Shown here in pieces: positions 44,478-55,284 of a stretch of DNA of 64,000 nucleotides (within the stretch, counting starts at the first letter, position 1; every line of letters begins with the position of its first letter). The stretch is taken from the NCBI GenBank assembly GCA_021234155.1, contig JAJEKV010000001.1, forward strand, positions 31,944,177 to 32,008,176, in the 5' to 3' direction. Under the pieces are notes generated by a model. It saw nothing but the letters and a program-made list of their open reading frames with translations. It was not told the origin of the DNA and did not search any database. The stretch is from Isoetes taiwanensis (lineage: Eukaryota; Streptophyta; Lycopodiopsida; Isoetales; Isoetaceae). The position numbers and the translations under genes are program-made.

Positions 44478-46182
44478 TGTGACGTTCCAGCACAGTATAC
44501 GCCCCCAGGACGTATATCGTACTGCCACGTCACGCGTACACGCCACCCCGATTGACGTGTACGCCAACGTATAGCCAAGTGGGTAGCCCCTAGGGGGCAA
44601 CTTGCTAAGAATGTGCATTAGTATTAATGTGCACATTTTCCAATGTACACATTAATGTGGGCACACATTTCCATGTGGCCACTTGATGCCAAGTGGGCCA
44701 TACCCATAGGTGCAATTAATGTGCACATTTTCCAATGTACACATTCATTCATGTGCACACATTTCCATGTGGGCACATTTGGCCACCTAGCCTTAAAGGC
44801 AAGTGGGCCCATTTCCAATTATCCCACATGCCAAAAGGGGATAATTGGAAACCCTAGCCAACCCCTTGTCTATATAGGGTTGGAAACCCTAGCCAACCCC
44901 CTTGTCTATATAGGGTTGGAAACCCTAGCTAACCTAATTTTCGATTTTAGGGCTTCAGAACTCTGTTTTGGCTGCCTCAACAGCCAAAACCGCATCCCAG
45001 ACTCTGACTGGGAGAATTGCATCCTTAGTTTCTCTCGGGTTCGAAAGCCAGGGAGATGGTCGAGCTCAGTGGGGGAGGAGCCCCTCAAGGATCAGGTATT
45101 TGGCCAATTAGATAGTCTAAACCCTATTTTAGTCATTGAATCAGTAGGTTTAGCCTATTAGATTGCCCACAGCAGCCCTCTAGATCTCTAGATAGCAGAT
45201 TCTAACTAAAGAACCTAACTCTATGTTGTAGATTAGATTTAGTTCTTTAGTTCTCTGTGAAGTATATGGATGATGCATCTCTATGAACTCCTTGTATTGG
45301 GAAGGGGGGTAGAGACCTAAAGCTTTGTAGTTGATGCTCCTAGAGTAGCCTCTAGCAATCGTAGATGCGGCCAGGCACAAGAGCCACACCCGGTTGTGGG
45401 TGAAGGGCCGACCGGGCTTATAAGGAGGTTCATGTTCTGACTCTTGAACGACCCCTATGGTGTGTTAGTACTGCCGGGGGTCATTGTGACTAGGTCTAAT
45501 GGCTTGCCACTGCGTGTGGGCAAGGCATGGGCTCGACACTCGTGAGGTGGTGAATATGACCTTCCATTGAGTTCAAGTCGAATACGGGCAGTGGCCCTCT
45601 AGTCACCTTGAGTCAGCATTGTAGATCTCTGGAGGGAGAGATCCCTACCTGCCCCATCGGAACTGGGGAGATGTAACCCAGGATATAGCCCCCTCGGCTA
45701 TGCATCCGGCGGGCTACAGTCAGGTCCCAACACTTTTCAGCCTACTCTGCAAAGTGTGCACAGGAGGGGCGGATGGAGTGGACAACCCTAGGCCATGTTC
45801 TTATGCCAGCCAAATCCATTGCCATGAATTCTGTCTGCAATGAACTCTGGAGACCCAAGCTTGTCAGTCCATCCCTGTGTCTGAGCCTTGGGTAGGATTC
45901 CCTATGTGATGTGCTGATCTTCGTCTATGCAGATATGTGGAGGACCATCCTTCGCGATGGTCATATGATGTTGATGTATGTGCTACTGACATGTATGTTT
46001 ACGCTTCCGCAGCTAGGTAGGCCCTGAGGGAGACGGGGTGCAATGACCCTTCCACTCTTCCCACTGGAACCCGTTACGGTTTGCGGTGTCATGTGGAGGG
46101 CCCCAGATTGGCACGGGCGGGTATGGGGATGAACTGGTTGTATACGGTGAGTGCACCGTATAATGCAGTAGGGGACGCCACA
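44478..46182 (+). mobile_element. 5' LTR of the Ty3-type element
   Basis: 1705 bp. It includes two similar blocks of about 90 bp (44617-44700, 44709-44815) with AATGTGCACATTTTCCAATG, and repeats of GGAAACCCTAGC with TATA-like CTATATAGGG near 44871 and 44907, the likely promoter. Open frames through it occur identically in the other LTR and are not taken as genes. Confidence 0.93.
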
Positions 46183-46184
46183 AA

Positions 46185-46198
46185 GGGTATCGAGCTAT
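46185..46198 (+). other. Degenerate tRNA-iMet primer site
   Basis: GGGTATCGAGCTATG right after the LTR, against the expected TGGTATCAGAGCTATG: one change and one missing base. Confidence 0.65.
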
Positions 46199-46394
46199 GT
46201 TCTTGGAGACCAAGAGCAAAGCAATCGCCATGTTCCCAGAGAGCACTAACTTGATAGGATCCTCAAACCTCGAAAAATGAGAAAATTTTTTTTTTTTCTC
46301 ATTTTTGTAGTTATGCTAAGCTAGTAACAGCTTAAAAATGAATAGAAACGTAAAAAGACTAAAATTGATGAGCCAACATCCAAAAAGTAGGGTG

Positions 46395-46460
46395 GTCTCA
46401 TACGTCGCGCCAGGACAGATTTCTACATTCTAGAAATCGGGCCGGGCTTAACGGTGAGAC
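46395..46460 (+). repeat. Hairpin repeat HP1
   Basis: About 66 bp. Outer arms GTCTCATACGT and GGTGAGAC; inner perfect arms ATTTCTA and TAGAAAT around CATTC. Same family as HP2-HP4. Confidence 0.9.
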
Positions 46461-46585
46461 ATTCAAATTTTGACACCAAAAAAAGTTGTAAATTACAAAG
46501 AAAATATCTTGATAATTCTAAATTTAAGCTAAGAATTAGTAGATTTAGCATGTTACATGTTAATTTAATAGTGGGCCCCACCATG

Positions 46586-46650
46586 TCTCACACGCCGGCC
46601 AGACAGGTTTCTAGATTCTAGGAATCGGGCCGGGCTTAACGCGGTGAGAC
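46586..46650 (+). repeat. Hairpin repeat HP2
   Basis: Outer arms GTCTCACACG and CGGTGAGAC; inner TTTCTAGATTCTAGGAA. It lies 75 bp before the TATA box of ORF A. Confidence 0.9.
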
Positions 46651-46724
46651 CTTGCTTAATTAGGTGTTTTAGATGCCTTAGACAACCCAAAAAGGTAGTT
46701 TAAAAGTTGACCTAAAATTGGCCC

Positions 46725-46733
46725 TATAAATAG
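46725..46733 (+). promoter_or_regulatory. TATA box of ORF A
   Basis: TATAAATAG about 109 bp before the ATG pair at 46834/46837, in an otherwise mixed-composition stretch just after the hairpin pair. Confidence 0.6.
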
Positions 46734-46833
46734 AACCGGACCCTCCCATTTTTTTTCCGACCTTCCCGAGAACTTCGCCAGGTTGCCAAGACGATCTTCG
46801 GGCGCTTTAGCTCCGATCGACAAACCGTAGAAA

Positions 46834-48060
46834 ATGATGGCCCGCGACGGGGCGCATCGCAAGGAAGCCTAGCCAAGCGGATCCTCCACGCCGCCGCCCG
46901 CCTTTTTCACGGGATTCTTCGGGGAACGCCTTCTCCACGCCGACGGATCTTCGCCGAGCGAGGAATCAGGGTCGGACCGGAGCCACCACACGTAGATCTT
47001 GGAGGACGACGGGCCGACGCCATGAGTGAGATCCTCAAGAAATTGCACGGCAGAGGCGTGAAGGGAGCAAAGCAGAGCAACACCGTGGGGACGCCAACCC
47101 ACAGTGAGGAGCAGAGGGAGATCCACCCGCAGGAGGAGTGTAGGAGAGGAGCAAAGAACCGGGCCGCGAACTCACCCCGGAGGAAGAGGCCGACTTAGCA
47201 CGCCTGGCCCACAAGTAACGGTCAAAGAGCCACGGAGCAGTAGATCAAAGGGTCGAAGACGGCGGATCCAAGAAGAGGAGGGCCAAGGCCATCAAGGCAG
47301 GCAAGAGGAAGCTGGTCAAGGTTGGGAAGAGGGCAGAGAACCTTGTCATCAACGAGTCGTCGGGAAAGGAGACCCCGCCCACTACCGACGATTCGGACCA
47401 AGACTACGTGCCGGGCGCAGACGGGGCAAGCTCTTCAAAGCCCCCGGTCGTAGAGGAAGAGGTACCCGAAAGCTGCACGCCCAAGAGCGTGAGGAGGCCG
47501 GCAGTGGCTTAAGCCCCACCATTTCCGACGTGGGATAGAGTCAAGACCCCACGGCCGCAGCGGGAAGCCTATGTGATAGACCCCTTAAAGGTCTATCAGA
47601 AGAGAATGAGGGAGCACAACGCATATATGGCGAAGTGGGAGGCCTACAACACCTATTACCAGGAGCACCGGGTGAGAACGATTGAAGGCGGGCACCCGAC
47701 GAAGAGCCAGACACTAAAGCCCCCTCCACCAAAGCCCAAGCCCCCACGAGCACCCGGGAAGAAGCGGAACAAGAAGAAACAGGAGGAAGACAGGGCACTC
47801 AAGGAGATCCGCCACTTCCAGAAGAGTTACGGACTCCTGATTCCCCGGGCCGCCCGCCCGTCCGCCGTCCAGTCATTCAAGAATACAACACAGACATGCG
47901 CGTGACAGACGAGATGTTGCTGTGTTTGCAAGAGGCGGCCGAAGCCCACTTAGTGAAACATTTTGAAGATTCAACGGCCTGCACGGTGCACGCGAAGAGG
48001 GTTACCCTCATGAGGCAGGATATGTATCTTGCCAGGCACATCAAGGGCGAACGACCTTGA
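46834..48060 (+). CDS. ORF A: histone H3-like protein carried by a retrotransposon
   Basis: The ATG pair at 46834/46837 opens MARDGAHRKEA, like the H3 start MARTKQTARKS. The middle is basic and acidic low complexity, in shifting frames (for example ESSGKETPPTTDDSDQDYV), then PLKVYQKRMREHNAYMAKWE and a Pro/Lys tail. From 47795 the H3 fold follows: ALKEIRHFQKSYGLLIP (alpha-N), a frameshift near 47850 in a GC run, then NTDMRVTDEMLLCLQEAAEA (loop 1, alpha 2), HLVKHFED, HAKRVTLMRQDMYLARHIKG and ERP before TGA 48058-48060. LLIP and TLMR recall CenH3, while loop-1 length and the GER end recall canonical H3. AATAAA lies near 48112. Introns or sequence errors may explain the frame breaks. Confidence 0.82.
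47795..48060 (+). other. Histone H3 fold domain
   Basis: Residues aligned without gaps to canonical H3 from the helix-2 region to the C-terminus: LQEAAEA, LV, FED, HAKRVT and the LAR-x-I-x-GER end are conserved. Canonical PKD is replaced by RQD. A one-base loss in the GC-rich run 47846-47872 separates alpha-N from the rest. Confidence 0.9.
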
Positions 48061-48206
48061 GTTTTGTAAATAACTGGGAAAATTTTGTTAATATAAAGAA
48101 AATTTTGTGTAAATAAAGTGTCAAACCTTGTTCAAATAGGTCAAGATATCGATCCCTAGCTTTTGTTTTAATTAAATTAGAGTTTTGAGCAAAATTGAGA
48201 CGATGT

Positions 48207-48271
48207 CTCACACGTCGCGCCAGGACAGATTTCTACATTCTAGGAATCGGGCTGGGCGCAACGTGTGAGAC
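48207..48271 (+). repeat. Hairpin repeat HP3
   Basis: Outer arms GTCTCACACGT and ACGTGTGAGAC are perfect complements; next CGCGCC and GGGCGC also pair. Inner arms around ACATTC as in HP1. Confidence 0.93.
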
Positions 48272-48403
48272 CATGCCCAAAAATGCCCAAAACAGCTCCA
48301 AATCGACCAAGTAAGGGGTCAATTCTGCCTAACTCGATGAGTTTAGTGGAATTACAGTCTTAGATCACCTAAATTGAGTAATCCTAGCCCAATTAGGACC
48401 TAT

Positions 48404-48470
48404 GTCTCATACGTCGCGCCAGGACAGATTTCTACATTTTAGAAATCGGGCTGGGCGCAATGTGTGAGAC
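48404..48470 (+). repeat. Hairpin repeat HP4
   Basis: Outer arms GTCTCATACGT and ATGTGTGAGAC; inner ATTTCTA and TAGAAAT perfect. It starts 197 bp after HP3, compared with 191 bp between HP1 and HP2. Confidence 0.93.
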
Positions 48471-48648
48471 CCCGTACCATTTCTTCACTAAATGATCTCC
48501 AAATTGCACAATAAGTTCAGTAGCTCTCCTTAGCATGCTCAAACCCTAGAAATATACTTCAAACTTGCAATTGCATTCCTTAATAGGTTAGAATTGCCTA
48601 ATCTCAGTAAATTCTAAGTCAATCAAAAATTAGGGTTTTTCCCTTTCC

Positions 48649-48656
48649 TATAAATA
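48649..48656 (+). promoter_or_regulatory. TATA box of ORF B
   Basis: TATAAATA 122 bp before the ATG at 48771; same arrangement as ORF A (hairpin pair, TATA, ATG). Confidence 0.6.
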
Positions 48657-48770
48657 AGTTCCCCATTTCTCAATTGGTACCCTGCAAATTTGCTCCCCAC
48701 TGCTTAGGCGATCTTTCAGCTCCCGAGAGGCTTTTCAGATCCGTTCGATACTCCCTTCCTTGCTAGATCA

Positions 48771-49820
48771 ATGGCTACTGCTGATTTCGGGCGATGGTAT
48801 AGCGCCAGTGCCCATGCTACTGAGGCAGATGTCAATGACATCTTCCAAGTCTTTGTGAAAGAAATTGACATCCAAGCTACGCTAAATGCAACCCCAGCTT
48901 ATAGGCAGGTGCTAGCAGAATTTCAAGCTAGGGTAGGACCCTCCCTTGTCCAAGTCCCCCCTTGCATAGGATACTTTGTTCCCCCGGCCCCTTCAAGCAG
49001 CTTTGGGGCGATGTCCCCAACATCGCCAAATACTTGACTAATAAGGCGCAGAGGTTACCCGATTACATGGTCCCGACATTAACAGGACCAAGTACTTCTC
49101 TTACACCACGCCCTAGCCATCTTCTTATCCCATCGCCGAGAACCCGATGGGGGCAACCTCTATCCCTCCGGATGGAGGTAGACCCCATAGCCGAAAGCAG
49201 GAGGAAGAGCAAATGCTGCTGCAGTATCAACAAGAACAGGAAGCAAGAGAGGATGAAGAAGAGTCGGACGACGAAGGATACACGGAGCTCTTTCGGACGA
49301 AGAACGGCGCCAAGGAGAGCAGAGCTGATCAATTTCGAAAGCGATGCCAGGGCATCGAAGTTGCTCCCCACTTGGGCTAGGCATCACAAGCCTAGCCCCT
49401 ATCATCATCGACGGAGAGGAGTATCTACTCCTCGCCGACATCCGTAACCTCCCCGAATGTAGGGAGAGGGAGCTCGTGTTGGACGAATCGCCCACCAGCC
49501 GCGGGGCAGATCGACTGGATGACTTCATCGCCGTGGGAGCATCAGACTTCCCGCCCAAGTGAGGGAGTCCGACACCTACACGTGGGAGACGACCTCCGAC
49601 ATCCGTGCCTACAAGCAAAGATCGTGCAATTGATGGACGAAGCGAGAGCCGCCAACAGAGGAGGAGTTCCTCGCCTCCAAGAGCAGATGGGGATCCGTGG
49701 GAAGACCACGAGCATCCTAATGCCGGGTCCTTCGATATCACCCCCGCCAAAAGGAGAAGGAATCGACCTCGTGAGGCTCGACCGCATACAATTGAAGACT
49801 ACGTGGAGCCCATCAAGTAG
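48771..49820 (+). CDS. ORF B: unrecognised protein with acidic and basic tracts
   Basis: Starts MATADFGRWYSASAHATEAD and continues with a folded-looking region (DIFQVFVKEIDIQATL, PAYRQVLAEFQARVGPSLVQ); after a frameshift near 48995 LWGDVPNIAKYLTNKAQRL; then a Glu/Gln-rich stretch (EEEQMLLQYQQEQEAREDEE); then IIDGEEYLLLADIRNLPE; and a basic tail with PAKRRRNRPREARP ending TIEDYVEPIK and TAG at 49818-49820. About 350 residues, with at least three frame breaks. The tail is a plausible nuclear signal. No known family is recognised; it is not a histone. Position between ORF A and gag and the shared promoter layout suggest joint function. Confidence 0.6.
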
Positions 49821-50464
49821 AGGTCGAATTTAGTACGCTGGGCGGCATAGAGTCGAGGCCAAACAAGCGAGAAGCTTCTACGCGACACACAACGATGTGT
49901 CGCCGTACTACTTACCATCGCTGATGGATGGGAGAATAGCGTAATTCACCGCAAGTTCAGTCCTGCAGGCTAAGAAGGAGTGTTTATGCTGATTGCACTC
50001 TTAGGCTTCGGCTAAGGCATGCATGCTCGAATAGCAAAGAAATGTCGACTATGTCGTTTTAGTCAAGAGGGCAATGGCACTTGACCTCTTCGACTTTGCC
50101 ATCCCCCACCGACGCGGGGAGATTAGCAAAGGATCGCGCCCTTACATCCCGACCGCAGGGTGGAAGACCTGGTGAGAGCCATCGGGGAGGCTCGCCCGCC
50201 AGCATCATCGAACTTGGGTCACTCCGGTAGGGACGGCCCAAGTTAAGAAGTTTCTTGAAGACAACCCGCCTTACCGGGTGATTTCAAGACTAGCTAGACT
50301 CTTGATCCCGGAGACTTTTTGTATTTAAAATATTATATGATATATAAATACAATTCTGCTGCACTTTAAATGTTTTGTTGATGTATTTTGCCCCACAATT
50401 ATACCAACAAACATAAACAATGCAAGAGAACAAATGGAACTAACCATATAGCCATTAATCACTT
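49821..50464. other. Spacer between ORF B and gag
   Basis: No gene. An AT-rich end (50318-50380) could act as a 3' end signal for ORF B. No hairpin repeat was found here. Confidence 0.5.
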
Positions 50465-51396
50465 GTGGATGCAGCTAGAGGGCTAAGCGCAGGGGAACGA
50501 CAAATCGCGAGACCTTATAGAAGAGCAAACCCCGCCCAGACACCCCAAGCAAGGAACCTATTTGAAGATAGGGAACCCATGACCCCAGAGCAGGAGATAG
50601 CCCAGATGAGGACGGATCTGGAGCAGATAAAGGCATTACTGTCCGTGCAAGCAGGAGTGGGTTCGGTGGGCAATGCTCAGTTGCCGCAAGCATCAGCTCG
50701 GAGGGAAGGAAGGGACAAGAAGAGGAGCAAGAGAAGGAGATCCCCCAGTCCGGAATCTTCCGACTCAAGTTCAGACTCAGACTCCGACTCTGAGGAAGAG
50801 GAAGAGCAGGCTCAGGAACGAACAGAGGGAAGGCAGAGGAACACCCCAGAGGGACGACAAAGAGATACCAGGGCCTCCGACTACCAGAAGAAGGTAGATT
50901 CCGCACTGGGCAATGTATGGAAGGCCCGGAAACTGGAACAGTTCTCAGGGGAGAACAGGTCAGGCTTGGAAGCAGAGGCATGGCTGGACGAAATGAGCGA
51001 GTACGGAAATGCTTATGGCATGAAGGATAAGGACAAAGGCAGAGTTGCAACAGCCAACTTGAAAGGAGCCGCTCGGATTTGGTGGAAGGGGTATGCAAAG
51101 GCACACGGCTTAAGCAGGGATGCTTGTAAGTTCAGAAAGTTTGCTAAAGCCTTCAAGCGCCATTACGTTCCAAGGGAACATAAGTCCAGCATGATGCAGC
51201 AGTTTTACCGTTGCAAAGAAGGCAACAAATCAGGCCAGAAATATACGAGGAATTCATGAGGCTAAGGTCAGTATGTGCCGGGTTGGGAGAGAAGCATGCA
51301 AGAGAAAGCTATATCGAGGGGCTGAATGAGGAGATCCGCAAGCTTGTGAGAGCAATAAACCCTAGGACAAAGATCGGGCGTAATCCAAGGCTATAA
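50465..51396 (+). pseudogene. Ty3 Gag, frameshifted
   Basis: Open from about 50465 (no certain ATG in frame). A charged Ser-rich region (SPSPESSDSSSDSDSDSEEE) precedes the Retrotrans_gag domain with EQFSGENRSGLEAEAWLDEM, LKGAARIWWKGYA and FKRHYVPREHK. A frameshift near 51230 shifts the end to EFMRLRSVCAGLGEK and SYIEGLNEEIRKLVRAI. A broken zinc knuckle, RLCFRCFQIGP, lies near 51660. Confidence 0.85.
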
Positions 51397-51599
51397 GCTT
51401 GCAGGGGCCTGGGACCTCGTAATAGCGGGCACAAGCAAAGCAGATTTCGTGAGAAAGGCAAGGCGACAGAAGCTATAGCCCCTGTGGCAGCCGGCCCAGT
51501 CCGGCTAGAACCCAATATGGTGGGAACCGTGGGAAGCAAAGCAGGAGAAGAAGCGGTGTCCTTCAAGGACAAGCAGAGAAGTCAAACTACTCCAAAGCA

Positions 51600-52240
51600 A
51601 AGGTAATCCTTTTGCAAGTTTATGCCCAAGGAAAAAGAGGCAGGAGTGCATAGAAAAGCGGTTGTGCTTCAGGTGCTTCCAAATCGGGCCATAGGACAAC
51701 AAACCGCCCCTACGCCATGAGTGCAGCTCTAGCGGAGTTGGGAGATTGGGAAGCCCCCGCCGGACGACGACGGGCGAAGAGGCCCGCGACTATATTCGTG
51801 GTGAGTGTCATATCTTTGCCGCAATAGATACAGAGCAAGCAGAGAGCCAAGATAAGGTAATTTCCAAAAGAGGGAAGGCTAAAGCTAAGTCCTTCATAGT
51901 CTTGATAAACTCGTGAAGTAGCCATAACTTTGCATCCCCCGCAATGGTTCGGGGATGTTGAAGTTGAAGCCGCTAAAGTCAAAACCAAGACCCGTTGTTT
52001 TAGCAAGTGGTGCAAGAAGGCGTGACGGCGGGCAAGAGAATTAACTTCGACATCGACTTGCCGTGGATTAATATCGGATGGGAGCAGAAGTAATGGGCAT
52101 TGGAAAGTATGACTTGATCATAGGAATGGAGTACCTTGGGCCAGCAGGGGCCATTATCGACTGTGGAAAGCGGAAGGTGACCTTCCCAACGCCCGGACGG
52201 CAAGATCATTGAGATAACAGGTAAAGAAGTTGTTCCCATC
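51600..52240 (+). pseudogene. Ty3 zinc knuckle and protease region, decayed
   Basis: Short pieces only: LCFRCFQ near 51665, SFIVLINS...SHNFASP near 51895-51945 where a Ty3 protease has an Asp-Ser/Thr-Gly triad (here not intact), and GKYDLIIGMEYL-like text near 52105. Many stops and shifts. Confidence 0.55.
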
Positions 52241-53627
52241 ATGCAGTGCATGTCTTCTAAACGGCTGTGCAAGTGCATCAAGAGTGAGCAAGTGGCATAC
52301 ATCTTCAAGCTTGAGATTAGTGAGCCGGAATCGAAGGAAGCAAAGAAGACAACGCTGGCCAAAGAAGTTGTCAAGCAAGTATCTCGCCTAATCACGGAGT
52401 TCCATGATCTCTTTCCGGATGAGATCAAGCAGCTCCCTCCTTATAGGGGAGTCGAAAAGTAGATAGCACTCGAACCAGGAACAAAGCCAACAAGCAAGGC
52501 TCCATATAGAATGACAACACAGAGTTGCCTGAGTCTGAAGAAGCAGCAGTGAGCCGCCGACCTAGGTTTCATTAGACCTAGTGTCTCGCCGCTTGGGCGC
52601 CCATTCTTTTGTCAAGAAGAAGGATGGATCTTTGAGGATGTGCATAGACTATAGACAGTTGAATAAGCACACCATTAAGAACAAGTATGCGCTCCCAAGA
52701 TCAGACGACTTGATGGATCAGCTCCAAGGTGCAAAGATCTTCTCCAAAATCGACTTAAGGTCAGGTTATCATCAGATCAGGATAAAGGAAGAAGACATCC
52801 ATAAGACCGCCTTCAGAACGCGGTATGGGCATTATGAGTTCACAGTAATGCCTTTCGGCTTATCAAATGCCCCCGCAACGTTCATGAGGCTCATGAACGA
52901 TATCTTCAGGGAGTTCCTGGACACCTTTGTAATTGTTTTCTTTGACGACATTTTGGTGTATAGCAGATCCCTTGAAGAGCACGTACAACACTTGAGAAGA
53001 GTGCTAGAAAAGTTGAAGAGGCACCAGTTGTACGCCAAGTTGTCGAAGTGCCACTTCGCAACAGAAAAGGTGGAGTATCTAGGTCATGTGATCTCAGCAG
53101 AAGGCATCTCAACAGACCCCGCCAAGATTGAAGCCGTCATTCAGTGGCCGGCACCGAAGAATGTGCATGAAGTCAGAAGTTTCCTCGGCCTAGCAGGGTA
53201 CTACAGGAAGTTCGTAAGGAACTTTGCTAAGATAGCAGCCCCGTTAACAGACCTGACGAGGGCAGAGAAGGTGAAAGATTGGGTAGAGCATTGGCACAAG
53301 AAAGCCCAAAAGGGGTTTGAATTGTTGAAGGAAGCTTTAACAACAGCCCCAGTCTTAACCCTGCCGGACCCGGAGAAAGATAAGCTTGTAGCAACAGATG
53401 CGAGTAAGATAGCTACAGGTGCAGTGCTTATGCAAGAAGAGCGTGTGGTAGCGTATGATTCCAGGAAGATGAACGACGCCGAGACGCGCTACCCAACGCA
53501 CGATCAGGAGTTGCTGGCGGTTGTCAGGGCATTAAGAATATGGAGGCATTATCTCTTGGGAAGGAAATTCCAATTGGATACCGACCATCAGAGCCTCCAA
53601 TATGTATTCACGCAACCACACCTTTAA
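52241..53627 (+). CDS. Ty3 reverse transcriptase and RNase H
   Basis: A leading piece (52241-52462) has [20 protein letters not shown]; then after stops an open frame 52581-53627 of 348 residues with [20 protein letters not shown], the palm motif [10 protein letters not shown] (FFDD, both Asp present), [18 protein letters not shown], and RNase H starting with [14 protein letters not shown] and [10 protein letters not shown]. This is the best-preserved part of pol. The enzyme copies element RNA into DNA in cytoplasmic particles. Confidence 0.93.
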
Positions 53628-55000
53628 TCCGAGAGGCAAACGGAGATGGATGGAGTTCCTCAAGAATATGACTTTGATATAGTCTACAAGCCGGGAAGCT
53701 CAATGTGGTAGCAGATGCGCTTTCAAGGCATCCCCCGACAACTAGAGTGCATTGCAATGCAATTTCGACGCTCTCCAAATGACTTTGGTAAAAGGATTGA
53801 AGAGTCCTTGCCAACGGATGTGGATTTCAGTGGAAGTATGGGCAAGCCTTTCAAGGAGGCCAGAACGTATAAAGAGCGGGAGGCCTTCAAGCATTATAAG
53901 AAGGAAGGCAACCCGTTATACCATAAGAACAAGTTGTGCGTGCACTCAATCATCGTGTAAGGAAGTTGATCCTCCATGACACGCGACAAATGCCCCAATA
54001 GCTGGCCATGCGGGATTCATGAAAACATATTTCAAAGTACGCAGCAGCCTATTATTGGCCGTGAATGAAGAAGGTGTAGCTCGCTACATCAAGGAATGCC
54101 GCCTATGTCGCCAGACAAAGGCGGAGCAGCTTCAATTCCAGGGCATTAGAGCCATTAGCGGTGCCAAACGCTAAGTGGGAGGTAATCAAAGATGGATTTT
54201 ATCACGTGACTCCCAAGATCGGTGAGAGGCAAGGATGCCTTGATGGTAGTGGTCGACAAGTTGTCGAAGATGGCACATTTTGTGCCTTGCGTAACCACGA
54301 TACTGGCCGATGGATACGGCAAAGCTCTTCACCAAAGAGATCTTCAGGCTTCATGGCATGCCAAGGGAGATCATCTCCCGACGTGGATCCGGTTCATGAG
54401 CCTTTTGGCAAGACCTCTTTGGCGACGCATCCGCACGGCTATCCATGAGCACGGCATATCATCCTCGAGACGGATGGCCGACGGAGCGACCAACAGATTT
54501 TAGAGGACATGCTACTAAACTATGTCCGGAATAAGTAAAGTATGTGGGAAGAATTTATTCACTTGGTGGAGTTTGCATACAATAGCACCAAGCGGGGAAT
54601 CATCCCAAATGTCGCCGTTTATGATCAATTACGGCTATTATCGCCTAACTCCGCACATTTGGCACAACCCCGTCAAAGGTGGAAGTTTCGCAGCCACAGA
54701 TGTTGGCCGATATGCAAGATTTCCTCAGAGAGGAAGTTCGGGCTATCCGCTAGCAGCAGCAAGAAGTCGCCAAAAGAGCATCGCCGACAAGCATCGAAAC
54801 AAAGAAGAGAGTTCAAAGTTGGAGATGATGTTTGGCTCAAGATTAAGGTGAAGCAGCTAAGCTCGGGATCGGCAATTGCAAGAAGCTTGCTCCAAGGTGG
54901 GCTGGACTCGTCGAATAGTCGAGAAACTAGGCAATCAAGCCTACAAGCTAGACTTGCCAAAGACACCTAAAGATTCATAAGGTCTTCCTGAGTTTGTGAA
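53628..55000 (+). pseudogene. Ty3 integrase, many frameshifts
   Basis: Readable scraps in order: YIKECRLCRQTKAE (zinc domain end, near 54085), DALMVVVDKLSKMAHFVPCV (core, near 54230), YHPRDGWPTERPT near 54460, EEFIHLVEFAYNSTK (54545), and AYKLDLPKTPK near 54935. All follow the expected integrase order, but nearly every 60-150 bases the frame changes. Confidence 0.85.
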
Positions 55001-55092
55001 GAAGCATACCACAAATCCGCACGAAGTCTTTGATTCGCCAACGTTGTTGGAAATGATGGAGGAACAAATGGAAATAGTTCCGTAACTGATTC

Positions 55093-55284
55093 TTGATAAA
55101 GCTTTCAAGAAAACGAGGAGATCAGAATTCCTCCAAAGATTTGGTCAAGTGGAAACACTTACCGCTGGAAGACGCGGCGCGGGTACTTAAGAAAGATTTA
55201 TTAAAGCAAAGATCCACAGGTTTTATGGAGCAATGGGACGGCAAGGTCATCTCCAAGAAATCGCCTGCATGTCGATTTGTGTAG
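55093..55284 (+). pseudogene. Chromodomain-like C-terminus, degenerate
   Basis: One frame gives LILDKAFKKTRRSEF, and after a shift of one base DLVKWKHLPLEDAARVLKKD. Chromoviral chromodomains read ILD...LVKWKGxPxEDATWE..ENL, so the match is clear although ATWE is altered to AARV. Chromodomains bind methylated histone H3 tails and guide integration. Confidence 0.7.

Noticed and set aside
44643-45161. 172-codon frame in the 5' LTR, repeated at 56323-56796
   Set aside because: It is LTR sequence present at both ends, and the frames differ at their ends because of indels; no domain seen.
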